Below, in pieces: positions 60,795 to 64,000 of a DNA stretch of 64,000 nt. The stretch comes from Hymenobacter sp. J193. GTDB taxonomy: Bacteria > Bacteroidota > Bacteroidia > Cytophagales > Hymenobacteraceae. The translations under genes were made by a program, and so were the position numbers. Location of the stretch: positions 3,066,001 through 3,130,000 of the forward strand of contig NZ_JAJONE010000001.1 in NCBI RefSeq assembly GCF_024700075.1, written 5' to 3'. Position 1 is the first letter of the stretch. Each line of letters starts with the position of its first letter. Below the pieces are notes generated by a model that was not told the DNA's origin, ran no database searches, and worked only from the letters and a program-made list of their open reading frames with translations.

Positions 60795-62009
60795 TTACCG
60801 GCCTTCAAACCCAAACGTGCCCGCGTAGCGGTGCTGCCGGCCGGTGAGGGCATCCCGGATAATCTCGGCGGCCAGCAGACTGTAGGTGGTGCCATTGCCG
60901 CCGTAGCCCAGGGCAAACCAGGCCCGGGGAAAGTCCGGGTGCTGACCGATGTAAGGCAGGCTGTCGGCGGTTTCGCCGTACACGCCGGCCCACACGAAGT
61001 CGCGGGTAAAGGCAATGGGCTGGGCGAACAGCTCCCGGAACTGCTTTTCCAGCTTATCGGCTTTGGTTTCCAGCATAGCGTTCTGGAACGTAGGCTGCTT
61101 GATAACTTCGTCGCGGCCGCCTACCATAATGCGGCCATCGGGGGTGCGCCGGGTGTAGAGGTAGGGTCGGGCGGTTTCCCAGAGCTGGGCGTCACCGGTA
61201 GGCAGAGCGTCGGCCTGACCGGGCTGGCTGAGTACTACATAAGTGGAATGCAGGTTGACAATATCCTTCGGCACCAGATCGGCCGCCGCAAACCCGGTAC
61301 AGACGACCACGTGCCCGGCCTGCACAGTATGCCCGCCGGCAGTGTGTACCGTCACGCGCTGGCCGTCGGGGCTGACCTCATAGCGTTGAGCCGCGGTACG
61401 CTCATACACCCGCAGGCCTGCCGCCTGTGCTTGATTGAGCAGCGTGTGCGTCAGCTCGTAGGGGTTCACCTCGGCTGTGTCGGCGGAATACAGCGCCGCC
61501 GGGCTTTTCAGTTGAAAGCGGCGCAACAGCTCGGCTTCACCCAGAAATTCGGCTTCGATGCCAATGCCGCGGCGAGCATCTCCTTCCTCTTCCAGAGATG
61601 CCACATCCGAGGCGCTGCTGGCCAGGTAGAGACTGTGGCAGTAGCGCAGGCTACAGTCCTGAGGCAGCTCCTGCTGGCACAGGCGGGCCACGCCATGTAC
61701 CCCGTAGAGGTTGGCCAGGTAAGCTTCGTTGGCCCGCGGAATGCCGACTTTTTTGCGCAGGTCTACCAGGTTTTCATCCAGTTCGTACTGGAGCATAGCC
61801 GTGCTGGCCGATGTGCTACCGCCGCCTACGTACCGCTCTTCCAGCAATACCGCCCGCAAACCGGCCTGCGTGAGGTAGTAGCCCAGCATGACACCACTGA
61901 TGCCCCCACCCACTATCACTGCATCACACTGCTCGTCTTGTGCCAGCACCGGATAGCGCACCAGCCCCCGTTCGGTTAGCCAGAACGGCTGCCCCGTGGT
62001 CAGAATCAT
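60795..62009 (-). CDS. FAD-dependent oxidoreductase (DadA/GlyOx-like)
   Basis: 404 aa. FAD-binding motif DAVIVGGGISGVMLGYYLT near residue 28, the substrate and flavin loop GGGSTSASTAMLQYELD, and the C-terminal FAD motif PYIGQHPDFPRAWFALGYGGNG. It belongs to the DAO superfamily that oxidises amines or amino acids; the substrate is unknown. ATG 62009 (MILTTGQPFWL) is preferred to a longer upstream frame. No Rieske domain follows, unlike some relatives. Confidence 0.88.
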   Translation of the reverse strand: MILTTGQPFWLTERGLVRYPVLAQDEQCDAVIVGGGISGVMLGYYLTQAGLRAVLLEERYVGGGSTSASTAMLQYELDENLVDLRKKVGIPRANEAYLANLYGVHGVARLCQQELPQDCSLRYCHSLYLASSASDVASLEEEGDARRGIGIEAEFLGEAELLRRFQLKSPAALYSADTAEVNPYELTHTLLNQAQAAGLRVYERTAAQRYEVSPDGQRVTVHTAGGHTVQAGHVVVCTGFAAADLVPKDIVNLHSTYVVLSQPGQADALPTGDAQLWETARPYLYTRRTPDGRIMVGGRDEVIKQPTFQNAMLETKADKLEKQFRELFAQPIAFTRDFVWAGVYGETADSLPYIGQHPDFPRAWFALGYGGNGTTYSLLAAEIIRDALTGRQHRYAGTFGFEGR

Positions 62010-62103
62010 AATAAACCTCCGTGTAAGGCCCGACAACTCACCTGGCCGCCAGTTGCAAAAGATACGGGAAAGCCAGTGCGCACGTTCTGGGGTAAGCTCA
62101 AAC

Positions 62104-62133
62104 AAAAAAGCAGCCACGCAGGGCTGCTTTTTT
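62104..62133. terminator. Terminator of the LysM genes
   Basis: AAAAAAGCAGCC pairs with GGCTGCTTTTTT around six bases. Confidence 0.88.
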
Positions 62134-62153
62134 ACTTTTCGCCGGAAGTTAGG

Positions 62154-62927
62154 TTAGCGGGCGGCCTCCACGGTCAGCACTTCCCCGATTTTTACACCAT
62201 CATCCGACTTGGCGTTCCAAGCTTGCAGCTGGGCGGCCTTCACGCCGTATTGCCTGGCAATGCTAAACAGCGTTTCCCCTTTCTGAACGGTGTGTTTTTT
62301 CAGGGAAGTCGCAGCCTTGGGCGCTACGGTAGTCGCCGCGGGCGCAGCAGAAGCGGCTGGCCCCGTAGCCGGGTGCGGAGCAGGGGAGGGAGCCGCAGGA
62401 GCAGCTGCCGGGCGCGTGGGAGCGGCAGCTGGTGCCGGAACCGGGCTGGCTGCCGCAACAGCTGGCGCGGCAGGGGCAGCCGGCTTCGGGGCCCCGATGA
62501 AGCCGGCCGTCTGCAGCCGGTCGGCGGCCGACTTCAGCGCCGGGTTTTTGGCGGCGCGGGCATTGAAACCCTGAAACTGCGGGCTGCGCAGCAGAGTTTG
62601 CAACTCCACCTGCCAGGGCTGCTGGCGCAGCCGCTGAGCCAGCTGCAGCTGCTGTTCGCGGGGCAGGCTGGTAGTATAGCTCTTCAGCCGCTGATTGAGC
62701 GCCGGAATTTCCTGCAAAGCCGCTTCAATGCGCTTCACCGCCTGGGCGTCGCTGGGCTCGTAGTAGATGTCGTGCAGCTGCCGCACGCCGCGCTGCACGA
62801 TGCCCGACATAGCCTTCACCGAGTCTTCCGACAGCGGGGCCGGGGCAGGAGTTTCGGGCAACTGTTGAGCCTGAGCGGTCAGCGCCGCACTCAAGGTCAG
62901 GCAGGCAGTAAGAAAGAAATAACGCAT
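62154..62927 (-). CDS. Exported single-LysM protein
   Basis: 257 aa. Signal peptide (MRYFFLTACLTLSAALTAQA), a helical region (about 30-140; SGIVQRGVRQLHDIYYEPSD, REQQLQLAQRL), a long Ala/Pro linker and a C-terminal LysM domain (KHTVQKGETLFSIARQYGVK to IGEVLTVE). LysM binds peptidoglycan, so it is probably a cell-wall-associated periplasmic protein. No enzyme domain is visible. It lies 40 bp downstream of another LysM gene. Confidence 0.88.
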   Translation of the reverse strand: MRYFFLTACLTLSAALTAQAQQLPETPAPAPLSEDSVKAMSGIVQRGVRQLHDIYYEPSDAQAVKRIEAALQEIPALNQRLKSYTTSLPREQQLQLAQRLRQQPWQVELQTLLRSPQFQGFNARAAKNPALKSAADRLQTAGFIGAPKPAAPAAPAVAAASPVPAPAAAPTRPAAAPAAPSPAPHPATGPAASAAPAATTVAPKAATSLKKHTVQKGETLFSIARQYGVKAAQLQAWNAKSDDGVKIGEVLTVEAAR

Positions 62928-62967
62928 TATAAAGACGGAAAGGCAGCTTGGGCTGAGAAAACAGAAA

Positions 62968-64000
62968 TTACTTGGCGGCTTTGATGAGCAGGACTTCCCC
63001 CAGCTTCAGGCTGGCGTCGGCTTTATTGTTCCATTCCTGGAGCTGCTGTACTGTCACGCCGTACTTGCGGGCAATGCTGTACATCGACTCCTTGGCCGCT
63101 ACCGTGTGCTTGATGGGCTCGGCTTCCGGGGTAGCAGCCGCTTCGGCAGCTGCGGCAGCTGGAGCAACTTCTGCCGGCGCCGTCACCCGCAACGACTGCC
63201 CAATGCGCAGGGCCGGGCTGGCAGGCAGAGCGTTCCAGGCAATAAGGTCGGCGGGGCGTAGGTTGTAGCGGCGGGCCACCCCATACAAAGTTTCCTTGGG
63301 CTGCACCACATGCAGGCCGTTGGCCGGAATCGGCTCTACTGCCGTTGCTGGTACAGCGGAAGTGGCCGAGGCAGCAGTGGCAACGGGTGCGGACGCCGTT
63401 GAGGCCGGAACTGCGGCCGTTGGTGCGGGTGCCGATGGTATTTGTGTCGGCGTTGTTTGCACCGGAGCCGCTGTAACGGGGCTGGAAGCTGGGGTAGTTG
63501 GTTTCGTTGGCGCGGCGGCTACAGGCGAGGCTGCTGCAGTTGCCGGAGCAGCCGGAGAAGCGGTGGCCGGCGCCTGAGCCACGGTTGGCTCGGAGGCGGG
63601 CTGCCGGGGCTCGTCGGCCACGGGCGTGGAAGCGGGCTGCGCGGCCGGGCGCCCGGTGTATACCGCTTTTGCCGGAGTGGTCGGAGCAGAGGTAGCGGCT
63701 GCTACCGGGGCAGCCTCAGTGGCGGCCGGCTCCGGCTGGGCTGCGGTGGGCGGAGTTTCGGTAGAGGCCGACGCAGGGCGGGCAGCAGGCTTTTTCAGCA
63801 AACGACCCAGGCCTTTGCGCTTTACGCTGTCTTCTTCTTCGGCATTTTCATTGTCGTCGAGGATGCGCTGGCCGGCGGCCGTGCGCCCGGCATATACATC
63901 GGCTTCCGCGGGCCGGCTCGGCGCGGGCTTGGCAGCCGGAGCGGGTTTAGCAGCGGCTGGCTTGGGCACCGGGGTAGCAGCACCGTGGGGACGCTCGAAG
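62968..64000 (-). CDS. LysM-repeat protein, C-terminal part
   Basis: At least 344 residues are visible; the gene continues to the right beyond the window, because the frame stays open (FERPHGAATPV) to the last base. The visible part has an Ala/Pro/Thr-rich linker of about 200 residues and two C-terminal LysM domains (VVQPKETLYGVARRYNLRPADL; HTVAAKESMYSIARKYGVTV). The missing N-terminus may hold an enzyme domain such as a glucosaminidase or amidase, as in many Bacteroidota LysM proteins; this is a guess. The GTG at 63967-63969 is an internal codon. Confidence 0.85.
   Translation of the reverse strand, partial: FERPHGAATPVPKPAAAKPAPAAKPAPSRPAEADVYAGRTAAGQRILDDNENAEEEDSVKRKGLGRLLKKPAARPASASTETPPTAAQPEPAATEAAPVAAATSAPTTPAKAVYTGRPAAQPASTPVADEPRQPASEPTVAQAPATASPAAPATAAASPVAAAPTKPTTPASSPVTAAPVQTTPTQIPSAPAPTAAVPASTASAPVATAASATSAVPATAVEPIPANGLHVVQPKETLYGVARRYNLRPADLIAWNALPASPALRIGQSLRVTAPAEVAPAAAAAEAAATPEAEPIKHTVAAKESMYSIARKYGVTVQQLQEWNNKADASLKLGEVLLIKAAK

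Overview
The window is high-GC DNA (about 60% in genes, clearly lower between them) from a Bacteroidota bacterium, most likely a Hymenobacter or close relative (order Cytophagales). Signs of this are the -7 promoter box TAnnTTTG (also TACCTTGC and similar) before many genes, almost no Shine-Dalgarno sequences, many lipoproteins and OmpA-like proteins, a PorE-like protein of the type IX secretion system, three DUF4249 lipoproteins, and A-rich RNA leaders. There is no rRNA, CRISPR array or transposase. It looks like ordinary chromosome with a few accessory patches.

Layout. 1-6.5 kb: the start of a KdsD-type isomerase, recQ, a bacilliredoxin, and a two-gene TPR / PorE-like unit. 7-13 kb: an oligopeptide-type ABC importer (binding lipoprotein and two permeases, no ATPase), a 65-codon peptide gene carrying a repeated TGGGSWGEGQ motif directly upstream of it, and a divergent 499-residue helical-repeat protein. 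13-15.2 kb: a LytTR response regulator and a hybrid sensor protein without a kinase catalytic domain. 15.4-23 kb: DinB protein, a giant alpha-2-macroglobulin and a small exported basic protein. 23-27.7 kb: ferredoxin and its flavin reductase, a frameshifted small gene, an arsR-led operon (DUF6428, metallophosphoesterase, ArsN1-like acetyltransferase) and tRNA-Arg. 27.9-46.3 kb: mostly housekeeping and envelope genes (VTT protein, DUF2167, trans-sulfuration enzyme, SGNH hydrolase, glycosyltransferase, SIMPL, OmpA proteins, accD, endonuclease III-like, radical SAM, gamma carbonic anhydrase, CNNM transporter, DsbD, asparaginase). 46.4-47.6 kb: a class II tRNA-like gene with a 46-nt variable region, twin hairpins, an Lrp regulator and a MITE-like palindrome. 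47.8-64 kb: MORN/TonB protein (frameshifted), thioredoxin, a GbsR-type regulator with two matching operators, two DUF2382 stress proteins, dnaE, three DUF4249 lipoproteins, a DadA-like oxidase and two LysM proteins.

The best candidate for an undescribed system is the peptide gene + peptide importer + helical-repeat regulator cluster (7.1-13.0 kb). Its arrangement recalls the peptide-pheromone (RRNPP) systems of Firmicutes. The second is the tRNA-like gene with twin hairpins at 46.5-46.76 kb. Four genes are broken by what look like one-base contractions of homopolymer runs (C, T, G, G). This pattern suggests sequencing or assembly error rather than true gene loss.
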